64,000 nucleotides of DNA from UBA2040 sp002384725 (GTDB lineage: Bacteria; Bacteroidota; Bacteroidia; Flavobacteriales_D; Crocinitomicaceae). The position numbers and the translations under genes are program-made. The notes below the pieces were generated by a model. The model was not told the DNA's origin. It did not search any database and worked only from the letters and a program-made list of their open reading frames with translations. Location: contig CAWUXE010000023.1 in NCBI GenBank assembly GCA_963926475.1, forward strand, positions 1 through 64,000. The letters are read 5' to 3'. This document shows positions 26,399-35,177 of this stretch, piece by piece. How positions within the stretch are numbered: the stretch's first letter is position 1; each line of letters opens with the position of its first letter.

Positions 26399-27628
26399 AT
26401 GAAAGATTTACTTGAAAAGTTTGAGAATAAACAACCCGAAATCGTATTTGAATGGAAAGACCCGGAAACCGAAGCAATGGGTTGGGTAGTCATAAACTCA
26501 TTACGTGGCGGTGCCGCTGGAGGTGGAACTCGCATGCGTGTTGGTTTGGACAAACGTGAAGTAGAATCTTTGGCAAAGACGATGGAAGTGAAATTTACCG
26601 TTGCTGGACCGCCGATTGGTGGAGCAAAGTCTGGTATCAATTTCGATCCAAAGGACCCACGTAAAAAAGGTGTTTTGAAACGTTGGTATGCTGCAGTTAC
26701 TCCTTTGTTGAAACATTATTACGGAACGGGTGGAGATTTGAACGTAGATGAAATTCACGAAGTGATTCCTATGACGGAAGATTGTGGCGTGTGGCATCCA
26801 CAAGAGGGTGTTTTTAACGGACACTTTCAGCCAAGAGAAGCACAAAAAATCAATAGAATTGGTCAATTGCGTTACGGTGTTTTGAAAGTTATCGAAGATG
26901 AAAAATACACGCCTGCCATTGCGCGAAAATATGTGGTAGCCGATATGATTACAGGTTATGGTGTTGCCGAATCAGTGAAACATTATTACGATATCTGGGG
27001 TGGAAATATCAAAGGTAAAAGAGTAATCGTGCAAGGTTGGGGAAATGTTGGTTCTGCCGGAGCGTATTATTTAGCGCGGGAAGGCGCTATAATCGTTGGA
27101 ATTATTGATAGAGTAGGAGGTTTAATTAAAGAAGAAGGATTTTCATTGGAAGAAATTCGCGATTTGTTCTTGACGAAAGATGGAAATGAGTTGAATCATC
27201 CAAATATGATGAGCTACGATGAAGTGAATGCGAAAATTTGGGATGTAAAATCGGAAGTTTTCATTCCTTGCGCCGCTTCGCGTTTGATTCAAAAAGACCA
27301 ATTGGAAAAGATGATAGCGGCCGGTGTGGAGGTTATTTCTGCCGGAGCGAACGTACCTTTTGCTGATCCTGAAATTTTCTTTGGAGCAATTGCCGATTAT
27401 GCGGATAATAATATTTCTATTATCCCAGATTTTATATCCAATTGTGGCATGGCTAGAGTCTTCGCTTATTTGATGAGCAATGATTTGGACGAAATTACAG
27501 ATGAAGGTGTGTTTTCTGATACAAGTAACATTATCAAGGAAGCGATGAAAAAGACACATGCAAAGAATTCTTCTAAAACTGGAATTGCAAAAGGGGCATT
27601 TGCTATTGCATTAGAACAACTGGTATAA
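26399..27628 (+). CDS. Glu/Leu/Phe/Val dehydrogenase
   Basis: 409 residues from the ATG at 26399; an upstream in-frame ATG at 26351 adds a segment not seen in the family. The dimerisation/substrate half has GGAAGGGTRMRVG and VAGPPIGGAKSGINFDP (catalytic Lys), and the Rossmann half has VIVQGWGNVGSAGAYYL. It performs reversible NAD(P)-dependent oxidative deamination of an amino acid. Whether the substrate is glutamate or a branched-chain amino acid cannot be settled from motifs. A terminator follows. Confidence 0.9.
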   Translation: MKDLLEKFENKQPEIVFEWKDPETEAMGWVVINSLRGGAAGGGTRMRVGLDKREVESLAKTMEVKFTVAGPPIGGAKSGINFDPKDPRKKGVLKRWYAAVTPLLKHYYGTGGDLNVDEIHEVIPMTEDCGVWHPQEGVFNGHFQPREAQKINRIGQLRYGVLKVIEDEKYTPAIARKYVVADMITGYGVAESVKHYYDIWGGNIKGKRVIVQGWGNVGSAGAYYLAREGAIIVGIIDRVGGLIKEEGFSLEEIRDLFLTKDGNELNHPNMMSYDEVNAKIWDVKSEVFIPCAASRLIQKDQLEKMIAAGVEVISAGANVPFADPEIFFGAIADYADNNISIIPDFISNCGMARVFAYLMSNDLDEITDEGVFSDTSNIIKEAMKKTHAKNSSKTGIAKGAFAIALEQLV

Positions 27629-27646
27629 GCAGTTAGATTATAGATT

Positions 27647-27681
27647 AGCCTCAATTCTAAATTAAGATTTGAGGCTTTTTT
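27647..27681 (+). terminator. Terminator after amino-acid dehydrogenase
   Basis: AGCCTCAA / TTGAGGCT stem, extended by TCT/AGA after a mismatch, with a T-tract. Confidence 0.85.
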
Positions 27682-27834
27682 ATGCTTTCAAGTTCCTGAA
27701 ATAGCTTTACAAATGGGGGACGTAATTCATTGATTGTTTATTTCCTCATCTGAAAGTGAATAATAAAATTTAGCGTTGACTATTTACCTTATCAGAATAG
27801 TTATTTTTGACCTCAAATCGTCTTAAAACAAACT

Positions 27835-29178
27835 ATGGAAGTTTTTATCGTATCCGTTTTTATACTAGGATACTTAGCAATTACAATAGAGCATTCGCTT
27901 AAAATCGACAAACTGATTCCAGCACTGGTCATGATGGCTTTGGCGTGGGCAGGTATCGCATTCGGCTTAGATTCATTTACCCAATGGTTCGACAGCAGTA
28001 ATAGTGCTTTAATCGAGGGTTATTCAGCTTTAAAACACCCAGAACGACTGCATTTGATGGAGGAAACTCTTTTGCATCACTTTGGTAAGACCTGTGAGAT
28101 ATTGATTTTCTTAGTCGGAGCGATGACTATCGTTGAGATTACGGATCATTTTAATGGTTTCCAAGCCATTAAAAAAGCGATCAAAACGACGAACAAAAAG
28201 AAACTACTTTGGATCGTTTGTGGTTTAGCATTTATCCTTTCAGCGATAATCGATAACCTTACTGCAACGATTGTTTTGATTACTATTTTGCGTAAAATCA
28301 TCAAAGATTCTGATTCAAGAATTTGGTTTGCTGGTTTAATCATCATCGCTGCAAATGCCGGAGGAGCATGGTCACCGATAGGTGATGTTACCACAACTAT
28401 GCTCTGGATGAATAACAAAGTGAGTTCATTACATCTTATGGAATACTTGATTGTTCCTTCATTGGTTTGTTTCGTAATTCCTACCTTCTTGGCCACTTTC
28501 CTTCCCGCCTTTAAAGGGAATATTCCCATGGAAGAAGACACCGAGAAGGTCAGTAAAAACAGTAAATTCATGTTGCTCCTAGGATTGGGAATGATAGTGT
28601 TCGTACCTATTTTCAAAACGGTAACGCACTTGCCTCCATACGTGGGAATGATGCTTTCATTGGGAATTGTTTCCTTGGTGGCTGAGTTTAAAAGCAACCG
28701 AGAGTTCAGTATTACAGACGCAGGAAGTCACGAGAATGCGCATGGTCCAACGTTTCGAGCCTTATCGAAAATTGAAATGCCAAGTATATTATTCTTCTTG
28801 GGAATTTTGATGACAGTCGCAGCTCTTGAATCGCTTGGATTAATCTTCAACTTCGGTCAAGATGTCAATGCAGCTATTCCTGAGAATGTCTTTGTAATGT
28901 TGATGGGTGTTGGTTCGGCAATTATTGATAACGTTCCCTTAGTAGCAGCATCAATGGGAATGTTCCAAGACGCAATGGATACACCTGTTTGGCATTTTAT
29001 TGCGTATGCAGCAGGAACAGGAGGAAGCATGTTAATCATCGGTTCGGCAGCAGGTGTTGTAGCCATGGGAATGGAAAAGATATCTTTTTTCTGGTATTTG
29101 CGTAACATTACCTGGTTAGCTGTCGTAGGATACCTTGCAGGAGCAGGTGTATTCCTTTTACAACAAGCCCTTTTGTAA
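27835..29178 (+). CDS. nhaD: Na+/H+ antiporter NhaD
   Basis: 447 residues with about a dozen hydrophobic segments. NhaD signatures: AIIDNLTATIVLI, NAGGAWSPIGDVTTTMLW (about 177-194), and the second half DNVPLVAASMG and GTGGSMLIIGSAAGV. It exchanges cytoplasmic Na+ for external H+ across the inner membrane. It is followed 43 bases later by exbB, with no terminator between, so co-transcription with the ExbB-ExbD-TonB unit is possible. A -7 box TATTTTTG at 27802-27809 lies upstream. Confidence 0.93.
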   Translation: MEVFIVSVFILGYLAITIEHSLKIDKLIPALVMMALAWAGIAFGLDSFTQWFDSSNSALIEGYSALKHPERLHLMEETLLHHFGKTCEILIFLVGAMTIVEITDHFNGFQAIKKAIKTTNKKKLLWIVCGLAFILSAIIDNLTATIVLITILRKIIKDSDSRIWFAGLIIIAANAGGAWSPIGDVTTTMLWMNNKVSSLHLMEYLIVPSLVCFVIPTFLATFLPAFKGNIPMEEDTEKVSKNSKFMLLLGLGMIVFVPIFKTVTHLPPYVGMMLSLGIVSLVAEFKSNREFSITDAGSHENAHGPTFRALSKIEMPSILFFLGILMTVAALESLGLIFNFGQDVNAAIPENVFVMLMGVGSAIIDNVPLVAASMGMFQDAMDTPVWHFIAYAAGTGGSMLIIGSAAGVVAMGMEKISFFWYLRNITWLAVVGYLAGAGVFLLQQALL

Positions 29179-29221
29179 AACAAGCCCAATAATAATTTTA
29201 GTAATATAACGTTTAAAGAAT

Positions 29222-29929
29222 ATGAGCTTTACCTTTTTACTTCAGATAGCCGGAACGGCAACTGACACAACTGCAACAATGGGTACTGAAGAGCAATCTC
29301 TTTGGAGCATCGTTGGTCGATCAAGTCAAGGATTTGGTTTGGTAATAAATATTGCACTAGCATTGATGCTGGGATATGCTATATTTGTTTTTGTTGAACG
29401 TTTCTTAGCTTTGAGAAAGGCACTCAAAGAAGAGGATAATTTTCTTTCTACCATAAAGGCATATTTAATAGATGGTAAAATTGATCAAGCTAAAGATTTC
29501 TGCACACGTTCTACTTCTCCATCTGCACGTATGTTGGAGAAAGGTATAGCGCGTATTGGAAAGCCAATTGAAAGTATCGCCGCTTCTATTGAGAACACTG
29601 GGAAATTGGAAGTACTTCGCTTGGAACAACGCTTGAGTTTTTTGGCTACGGCCGCAGGTGCTGCTCCCATGATTGGATTCTTGGGTACAACCATCGGTAT
29701 GGTTGTTGTATTTATTGATTTGGAAAACGCAGCAACATTGGAAATTAAAACCATTGCCCCAGGTATCATGACCGCTATGGTCACCACAGTTGGTGGACTA
29801 ATTGTGGGTATCGTTTCTTTTATGGGATACAACTATCTTGTAGGAAAAATCGGAAGTGTGGTATACCGAATGGAGAATGCAGCTTTGGAATTCATGGATT
29901 TGTTAAACGCACCAGGTAAAGGCAATTAG
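29222..29929 (+). CDS. exbB: MotA/TolQ/ExbB-type proton channel
   Basis: 235 residues. Three membrane segments: about 38-58, 140-160 (AAGAAPMIGFLGTTIGMVVVF) and 180-203 (PGIMTAMVTTVGGLIVGIVSF). The conserved Gly/Thr/Pro pattern of the last two is characteristic of ExbB/TolQ. With ExbD it forms the inner-membrane motor that couples proton flow to TonB. One base separates its stop from the exbD start. ExbB rather than TolQ is inferred from the TonB-like partner. Confidence 0.88.
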   Translation: MSFTFLLQIAGTATDTTATMGTEEQSLWSIVGRSSQGFGLVINIALALMLGYAIFVFVERFLALRKALKEEDNFLSTIKAYLIDGKIDQAKDFCTRSTSPSARMLEKGIARIGKPIESIAASIENTGKLEVLRLEQRLSFLATAAGAAPMIGFLGTTIGMVVVFIDLENAATLEIKTIAPGIMTAMVTTVGGLIVGIVSFMGYNYLVGKIGSVVYRMENAALEFMDLLNAPGKGN

Positions 29930-29930
29930 T

Positions 29931-30341
29931 ATGAACTTAGGATCAAGAAATAACATTAAGGTAGAAGGCGGAATGGCTTCGATGACCGACTTGGTCTTCT
30001 TGTTGCTCATTTTCTTCATCATCATGAGTTTGATGTCGAACAACCAAACTCCATTGGATTTACCGAAAGCGGAAGATAAACTACCGCCAGATCCAAATCC
30101 AGTTACAGCAACCGTGCTCATCACCAAAGACAATCGATATGTTGTCATGCCTGGTGGAAGTATGGAAAGCACGATGGAATTTGACGAGATAAAAGAATTG
30201 GCCTCGGATGCAGTTTTGAAATCTGGAGAATTGAAATTAAAGGTAGCCGGTCACAAAGAAGCATCGTATGAAGCTGTATTTAAAGTTCTCGCTTTGGCCC
30301 AAGCAAATGAGTGGGATCCTGTAATAGCTTACAATAAATAA
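29931..30341 (+). CDS. exbD: ExbD/TolR-type biopolymer transport protein
   Basis: 136 residues. One N-terminal membrane anchor with the essential Asp in MTDLVFLLLIFFIIMS (Asp about residue 21) and a periplasmic domain ending KVLALAQANEW, the usual ExbD layout. It is the stator partner of the ExbB channel. Tightly packed between exbB and the TonB-like gene (6 bases). Confidence 0.88.
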   Translation: MNLGSRNNIKVEGGMASMTDLVFLLLIFFIIMSLMSNNQTPLDLPKAEDKLPPDPNPVTATVLITKDNRYVVMPGGSMESTMEFDEIKELASDAVLKSGELKLKVAGHKEASYEAVFKVLALAQANEWDPVIAYNK

Positions 30342-30347
30342 ATAGTA

Positions 30348-31082
30348 ATGGCAGCACCTGCAATATCAGATAAAAAAGACATTAAGATTGGACTCGTTTC
30401 GGCGGTCTTGGGCTTGGTATTGATTTTACTTTTGCTATTGTTTTTGTCATTCGAAGTAGCCTATCCCAAACCAGAGCCACCTAAGGTAGAAGCTTTTACG
30501 GAATTGGAGGAACTTGACCTTGAGAATCTGAAAGTAGACGCCGGAGGAGGAAGTGAAGGAAGTGCATCGAAAGACCCTGTAACAGATCCAAAGCCTGAAA
30601 CCGAGGAAATTATCACCAATAATAAAAGCACAACTTCTAAAACCAATACGGGTAAAGGAAAGAAAACGGATGCTGCTAATTCTCAAAACGACCCATCTAA
30701 TGCCAAGCAAAACGACAATCCTTTTGGAGGCAAAGGGACAGGCGATGATGGCAAAGGAAGTGGTGCATTTGGAAAAGATGAAGGAAATGGTTCAGGAACT
30801 GGGCCAGGTGGATTAGGTGATGGAACAGGTCGCCAGCGTCTGACAGATCCGGATGTAGACGATATTTATTCGGATGTGAATCAAGTCATTTATTTGCGTG
30901 TAATCATTAATTCAGAAGGAAGAGTTTTAAGTGCTACTAACTTGACGGCAAAAACGACAACTACAGATGCGCGAATTGTTAATAAAGTTAGAGCGGCAGT
31001 TTTATCGGATGTTCGTTTTTCTAAAAAACCAGGTTCAGGTCAAGAACAAGTTGTTATTACCATTAATATCATCGCGAACTAA
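30348..31082 (+). CDS. tonB: TonB-like energy transducer
   Basis: 244 residues. A single inner-membrane segment (about 19-40), PKPEPPKVEAF after it, a long low-complexity Gly/Lys/Asp/Asn spacer (about 65-165) and a short C-terminal beta domain with YLRVIINSEGRV...VRAAVLSDVRFSK...VVITINI. Layout and the exbB-exbD neighbours indicate TonB; the C-terminus is typical of Bacteroidota TonB-family proteins. It would span the periplasm to energise outer-membrane transporters. The spacer is Gly-rich rather than the Pro-rich classical one. Confidence 0.82.
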   Translation: MAAPAISDKKDIKIGLVSAVLGLVLILLLLLFLSFEVAYPKPEPPKVEAFTELEELDLENLKVDAGGGSEGSASKDPVTDPKPETEEIITNNKSTTSKTNTGKGKKTDAANSQNDPSNAKQNDNPFGGKGTGDDGKGSGAFGKDEGNGSGTGPGGLGDGTGRQRLTDPDVDDIYSDVNQVIYLRVIINSEGRVLSATNLTAKTTTTDARIVNKVRAAVLSDVRFSKKPGSGQEQVVITINIIAN

Positions 31083-31123
31083 TTTTTCCTTTTAATTGTC
31101 CATTTTAATTTATCTTTCACGGA

Positions 31124-32359
31124 ATGAACGAGTTTAGTTATCGTGAAACAATAGATTGGCTTTTCGCCCAATTTCCGTCATACCAATTGATGGGTTCGCC
31201 AGCCTATAAACCTGGATTGGAGAACGTCCAAAAGGTGTGTGCTTCACTGGGAAATCCACATCATAAATTGAAATTTGTGCATATTGCAGGGAGCAATGGA
31301 AAAGGTTCAACGGCTTCTATGTTAGCGTCTTTTTCTACAGAAAATAATTTAAAAACTGGACTTTTCACTTCGCCCCATTTAGTTGATTTTCGTGAACGAA
31401 TACGTGTAGATGGTGAAATGATTTCGAAAGACGAAGTGGTACTTTTCTGTGAACGAATAAAGGCACTACAATTGGACTTCGAACCCTCCTTTTTTGAGAT
31501 TAGTTTTACCATGTCTTTGGTTCATTTTCTGAATCAAGATTGCGACATTTGTGTTATTGAAACAGGTTTGGGTGGCCGACTGGATGCAACGAACATCATT
31601 TTGCCTCAGCTCTCCATCATTACTGGAATTTCCTTAGAACACACCAACTTTTTAGGCGATACAATTGAAAAAATTGCAAGAGAAAAGGCAGGAATTATAA
31701 AAGAGGATACTCCAATAATTATTGGTAACCGACAAACAGAAACATCGGCTATATTTGAAAGTATCGCTATAGACTGGAATTCCCCTATTCATTATGCCGA
31801 CGACTTTGAAATCGATTTTGATCAACAATTTCCACTTTTAGGGGATTACCAAAAGAAAAACTTCAAAACGGCTTGTTTGGCGAGCCTGATTCTTGGTCAG
31901 GAAGATTATCAATTCGATTTCAGTTTATGGACGAATGCTTTGACTAATCTCGTTAAAAACACAGGATTTCAAGGACGATTGCAAGTGGTCTCGAAAGATC
32001 CAAGAGTGATTTTTGATGTTTCGCACAACGCAGAAGGAATACAGAAAACTCTTGATTTTCTTTCGTCTGATAGGATAGAAGGGGAATTACATGTGGTCTA
32101 CGGTTCCAGTGCGGATAAGGATTTTAAGTCGATTTTTCCAGAATTAAGTGCAGACTTCACCTATTATTTCACCGAGTTTGAAAACGAGAGATCGGCAAAA
32201 AAGGACGAGCTAGCGAAGTGGGGAGACGAATTCAAGTTGGATTTCACGTCTTATGAAAACCCGCATCAAGCACTAGAAGCCGCTAAAAAGGTTGCCAAAC
32301 AGGAAGATACGATTTTGGTTTTCGGCAGCTTTTTCCTTTTACACGATTTTTTAAAATAA
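31124..32359 (+). CDS. folC: Bifunctional folylpolyglutamate/dihydrofolate synthase
   Basis: 411 residues. Mur-ligase-like fold: P-loop HIAGSNGKGSTASMLA (about 51-66), TSPHLVDFRERIRVDGE, ETGLGGRLDATNI and ISLEHTNFLGDTIEKIAREKAGII. These are the standard FolC motifs. It adds glutamate to dihydropteroate and to folates in the cytoplasm. 41 bases after the TonB-like gene. The tRNA-Val promoter begins just 15 bases past its stop. Confidence 0.92.
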   Translation: MNEFSYRETIDWLFAQFPSYQLMGSPAYKPGLENVQKVCASLGNPHHKLKFVHIAGSNGKGSTASMLASFSTENNLKTGLFTSPHLVDFRERIRVDGEMISKDEVVLFCERIKALQLDFEPSFFEISFTMSLVHFLNQDCDICVIETGLGGRLDATNIILPQLSIITGISLEHTNFLGDTIEKIAREKAGIIKEDTPIIIGNRQTETSAIFESIAIDWNSPIHYADDFEIDFDQQFPLLGDYQKKNFKTACLASLILGQEDYQFDFSLWTNALTNLVKNTGFQGRLQVVSKDPRVIFDVSHNAEGIQKTLDFLSSDRIEGELHVVYGSSADKDFKSIFPELSADFTYYFTEFENERSAKKDELAKWGDEFKLDFTSYENPHQALEAAKKVAKQEDTILVFGSFFLLHDFLK

Positions 32360-32374
32360 TTTTTAGGTTTCGCG

Positions 32375-32404
32375 TTGCTATTAGAAAAAAGCATATTATA
32401 TTTG
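32375..32404 (+). promoter_or_regulatory. Promoter of tRNA-Val
   Basis: TTG at 32375-32377, a 19-base spacer, TATATTTG at 32397-32404. The spacing is identical to that of the tRNA-Ser promoter. Confidence 0.75.
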
Positions 32405-32424
32405 CACTCGCATTTGCGTAAAAA

Positions 32425-32499
32425 GGGAGTTTAGCTCAGTTGGTTTAGAGCATCTGCCTTACAAGCAGAGGGTCGGGGGTTCGAATCCCTCAACTCCCA
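32425..32499 (+). tRNA. tRNA-Val (anticodon TAC)
   Basis: 75 bases. Acceptor stem GGGAGTT / AACTCCC with discriminator A, D-arm TAGCTCAGTTGGTTTAGAGC, anticodon stem TCTGC / GCAGA with TAC at 32460-32462, and T-arm GGGGGTTCGAATCCCTC. CCA is not encoded. Confidence 0.97.
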
Positions 32500-32506
32500 C
32501 TCTGAT

Positions 32507-32540
32507 AAAAAGCATCATCCGAAAGGATGGTGCTTTTTTT
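32507..32540 (+). terminator. tRNA-Val intrinsic terminator
   Basis: AGCATCATCC / GGATGGTGCT stem with one G-T pair, GAAA tetraloop, and a seven-T tract that also begins the inverted repeat at 32534-32594. Confidence 0.9.
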
Positions 32541-32594
32541 GTTTCAGAACGAGTCTGTCGCTTCAACGGTCAAGGGAGTTCTGAAACGAAAAAA
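32534..32594. repeat. Inverted repeat after tRNA-Val
   Basis: TTTTTTTGTTTCAGAAC (32534-32550) pairs with GTTCTGAAACGAAAAAA (32578-32594), 16 of 17 positions, with a 27-base spacer. The outer core GTTTCA / TGAAACGAAAAAA is shared with the repeat after tRNA-Ser. Confidence 0.9.
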
Positions 32595-32597
32595 GTA

Positions 32598-32618
32598 CAT
32601 CACCTTGAAAAGGTGGTG
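32598..32618. repeat. Second hairpin after tRNA-Val
   Basis: CATCACCTT / AAGGTGGTG with a three-base loop. It resembles the tRNA-Val terminator stem (CATCATCC-GAAA-GGATGGTG). Read on the minus strand it is followed by TAC and a six-T tract, a terminator facing the opposite way. The rest of 32619-32805 has no gene; a -7-like TATTTTTG at 32764-32771 may serve bioB. Confidence 0.75.
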
Positions 32619-32805
32619 CTGGCATATCCACTGCACGTCGGGTAGAAGGGATCATGCAAGTAATCCTATTTCAGCATGAGTTAGCCCATCAATAAAAATT
32701 TCTGTTTCTAGATTTTATTTGTTATAAGATTACTGATTCATCCTTTAAATTCCTCATTTTTCCTATTTTTGCCCCACGACTAAAATCGATAAAGAAATTC
32801 ACCCT

Positions 32806-33909
32806 ATGAAGGTAAATCCAAAATACAACACCAAAGAATCTTTATTAGAATTATACAACAAACCTTTGCTTGAATTGGTATTCGAAGCGGCAACAGTGCA
32901 TCGTGAGTTTCACAATCCGCGTGAAGTACAAATGTCGAGTTTGTTGAGTATCAAAACGGGTGGTTGTCCTGAAGATTGTGGGTATTGTCCGCAAGCGGCG
33001 CGATATCATACAGATGTGGAAGCTCAAAAATTAATGAGCGTCGAGTCGGTATTGGAACAAGCCAAAAATGCGAAAGCTAATGGTTCATCTCGTTTGTGTA
33101 TGGGCGCAGCGTGGCGTGAAGTGCGTGACAATAAGGATTTCGATTCTGTTGTGGAAATGGTGCAAGGTGTCAACGATTTAGACATGGAAGTGTGTTGTAC
33201 ACTTGGTATGTTGAACGAAGATCAAGCTAAACGTTTGAAAAACGCTGGACTTTTCGCCTATAATCACAACCTAGATTCGTCCAAAGAGTTTTATAAGGAT
33301 GTTATTTCCACTCGTGAATATGAAAATAGATTGGAGACAATCGAAAATGCAAGAAAAGCGGGTATTTCGGTTTGTTCAGGTGGTATCATTGGAATGGGTG
33401 AAGCGATAGAAGATCGAGTTGGACTTTTGATGAGCTATATGGAAATGGAGAATCCGCCAGAGTCTATTCCGATTAATGCTTTGGTCGCGGTCGAAGGAAC
33501 GCCTTTAGAAGATCAGAAACCGATCGAACAATGGGAAATGATTCGAATGGTAGCGACAACACGTGTTGCTTTTCCGGAGTCAGTTGTTCGATTGTCTGCT
33601 GGAAGAACGAAAATGTCAATGGAAGCGCAAGCGTTGTGTTTTATGGGCGGAGCAAGTTCTATTTTTGCTGGTGATAAATTATTGACTACGCCGAATCCGG
33701 ATTTCAATGCTGATAAAGAGATGTTCGACATCCTAGGATTGATGCCAAAAGAAGCTTTTCAAGAAGGAGAAAAACCAGTAACGCATCCCGACGAGAAAAT
33801 AATTGCTCGTAAACAAAAGGAAGCGGAAAGAGCGGCAGAATTGGCAGCAGCGAAAACTAAACCGAAGAATTCAGATTTCGTACCACGAAAGGTGAGTGTT
33901 ACTAATTAA
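32806..33909 (+). CDS. bioB: Biotin synthase
   Basis: 367 residues, longer than the usual 320-345. Radical-SAM cluster motif CPEDCGYCPQ (about 49-58), [2Fe-2S] ligands in RLCMGAAWR, VCCTLGM and VCSGGIIGMGE, and the Arg in VRLSAGRTKMS are all present. It inserts sulfur into dethiobiotin. The extra C-terminal tail (from about 330) is Ala/Lys/Glu-rich and probably flexible. It is 5 bases upstream of the bioF-like gene; bioA and bioD are not in this window. Confidence 0.95.
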   Translation: MKVNPKYNTKESLLELYNKPLLELVFEAATVHREFHNPREVQMSSLLSIKTGGCPEDCGYCPQAARYHTDVEAQKLMSVESVLEQAKNAKANGSSRLCMGAAWREVRDNKDFDSVVEMVQGVNDLDMEVCCTLGMLNEDQAKRLKNAGLFAYNHNLDSSKEFYKDVISTREYENRLETIENARKAGISVCSGGIIGMGEAIEDRVGLLMSYMEMENPPESIPINALVAVEGTPLEDQKPIEQWEMIRMVATTRVAFPESVVRLSAGRTKMSMEAQALCFMGGASSIFAGDKLLTTPNPDFNADKEMFDILGLMPKEAFQEGEKPVTHPDEKIIARKQKEAERAAELAAAKTKPKNSDFVPRKVSVTN

Positions 33910-33914
33910 GAGAT

Positions 33915-34940
33915 ATGTCAGCTAAATGGCAAGATAAATTAAAGAAACGAGAAGAAGAGGGGACCATGCGTTCCCTTTTTCGATTGGAGAATAAATTGGA
34001 TTTTTTCTCGAATGATTATCTTGGAATGTCTGCGCTAGAAATTAGTTTAAAGACGAAAGGAGGAAGTACCGGTTCGCGATTAATTTCAGGTAATTCGAAG
34101 GAAGCGGAAGAGTGCGAATCTTTTCTGGCCGATTGGTTCAAAACAGAAGCGGCACTTGTTTTCAATTCAGGTTACGATGCCAATCTTGGCTTTTTTAGTT
34201 CCGTTCCGCAAAAAGGCGATACGGTTTTGTATGACGAAAAAATTCATGCGAGTGTTCGAGATGGAGTTCGTTTGAGCTTTGCGAGTTCGTTTTCGTTTGG
34301 GCATAATAATACCGAAGATTTAAAGAAGAAAATTTTAAAAGCGGAAGGAACTGTTTTTGTTGTTGTTGAGTCTTTATATTCCATGGCCGGAGACATATCG
34401 CCTCTTGGAAATATTTTAGCAATTTGTAAATTGACGAACGCTAATCTTATTGTCGACGAAGCACATGCCTGTGGAGTTTTTGGCGAACATGGACGAGGAT
34501 TAGTCGATTCTTTACCTGACTCTAGTTCGGTTTTTGCGCGAATCATCACTTTTGGAAAAGCTTACGGATATCACGGAGCTGCAGTGCTTTGTTCTAACCA
34601 AATAAAACAATTCTTGATCAATTTCGCACGATCATTTATTTATACGACGGCTCTTCCAAAGGAAAGTTATTCTCAAATTCAGGAAAGGGTAGGACACGAT
34701 AGTATACCTCAACGTCAACGGCAGTTGCAAAGGAACATAAGTGAATTCAGATCTCAGTTTCCGGAAAATACCTTTGTTTCTGAAGTCAATTCGCCCATAC
34801 AAGTTATGCGGATTGGTAATGTTGAAGAAACGAAACGAAATGAACAGGAATTCTTGAACAAAGGTTGGGCGGTGAAAGCGATTTTATCTCCAACTGTTGC
34901 AAAGGGGGAGGAGGGAATTCGATTTTGTATTCATTTTTAG
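33915..34940 (+). CDS. bioF: 8-amino-7-oxononanoate synthase-like PLP enzyme
   Basis: 341 residues, somewhat short for the alpha-oxoamine synthase family. Seen: NDYLGMSALE at the N-terminus, GSTGSRLISGNS (about 50-61), VFNSGYDANLGF, DEAHACGVFGEHGRG (PLP-stabilising Asp, His) and ITFGKAYGYHGA with the Schiff-base Lys. The family joins an acyl thioester to an amino acid. Placement directly after bioB points to BioF, the first dedicated step in biotin synthesis. The C-terminal domain is compact but keeps GWAVKAILSPTV and GIRFCIH. Confidence 0.88.
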   Translation: MSAKWQDKLKKREEEGTMRSLFRLENKLDFFSNDYLGMSALEISLKTKGGSTGSRLISGNSKEAEECESFLADWFKTEAALVFNSGYDANLGFFSSVPQKGDTVLYDEKIHASVRDGVRLSFASSFSFGHNNTEDLKKKILKAEGTVFVVVESLYSMAGDISPLGNILAICKLTNANLIVDEAHACGVFGEHGRGLVDSLPDSSSVFARIITFGKAYGYHGAAVLCSNQIKQFLINFARSFIYTTALPKESYSQIQERVGHDSIPQRQRQLQRNISEFRSQFPENTFVSEVNSPIQVMRIGNVEETKRNEQEFLNKGWAVKAILSPTVAKGEEGIRFCIHF

Positions 34941-35177
34941 AGGTTCCTTCGGACCATTCCATTACCGTCAATTATGGCTATTAAAATTTTCGATTGAGAA
35001 TTAGAAAAATTCGTTAAGCCCATGTTGCTCGTTAGACAACTTTTTTTTATGGAATTACCGAAAAGTGCGTATTAATCGATTCTTTGTGAATTTCGAATCA
35101 CGAATGGAACAAATTCTAAGAATCGGATCGCGAACTTTGGAGCGAATTGTATTACAATTAATTTCAAAAAAATGAAT

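Noticed and set aside
30447..30710. Antisense frames in the TonB-like gene
   Set aside because: They arise from the low-complexity Gly/Lys spacer region.
32541..32587. Integron attC-like site
   Set aside because: The conserved RYYYAAC / GTTRRRY ends are not present and no integron integrase is in the window.
34941..35177. Terminator after bioF near 35030-35050
   Set aside because: A GTTG/CAAC stem precedes eight T residues but only four base pairs form; too weak to call.
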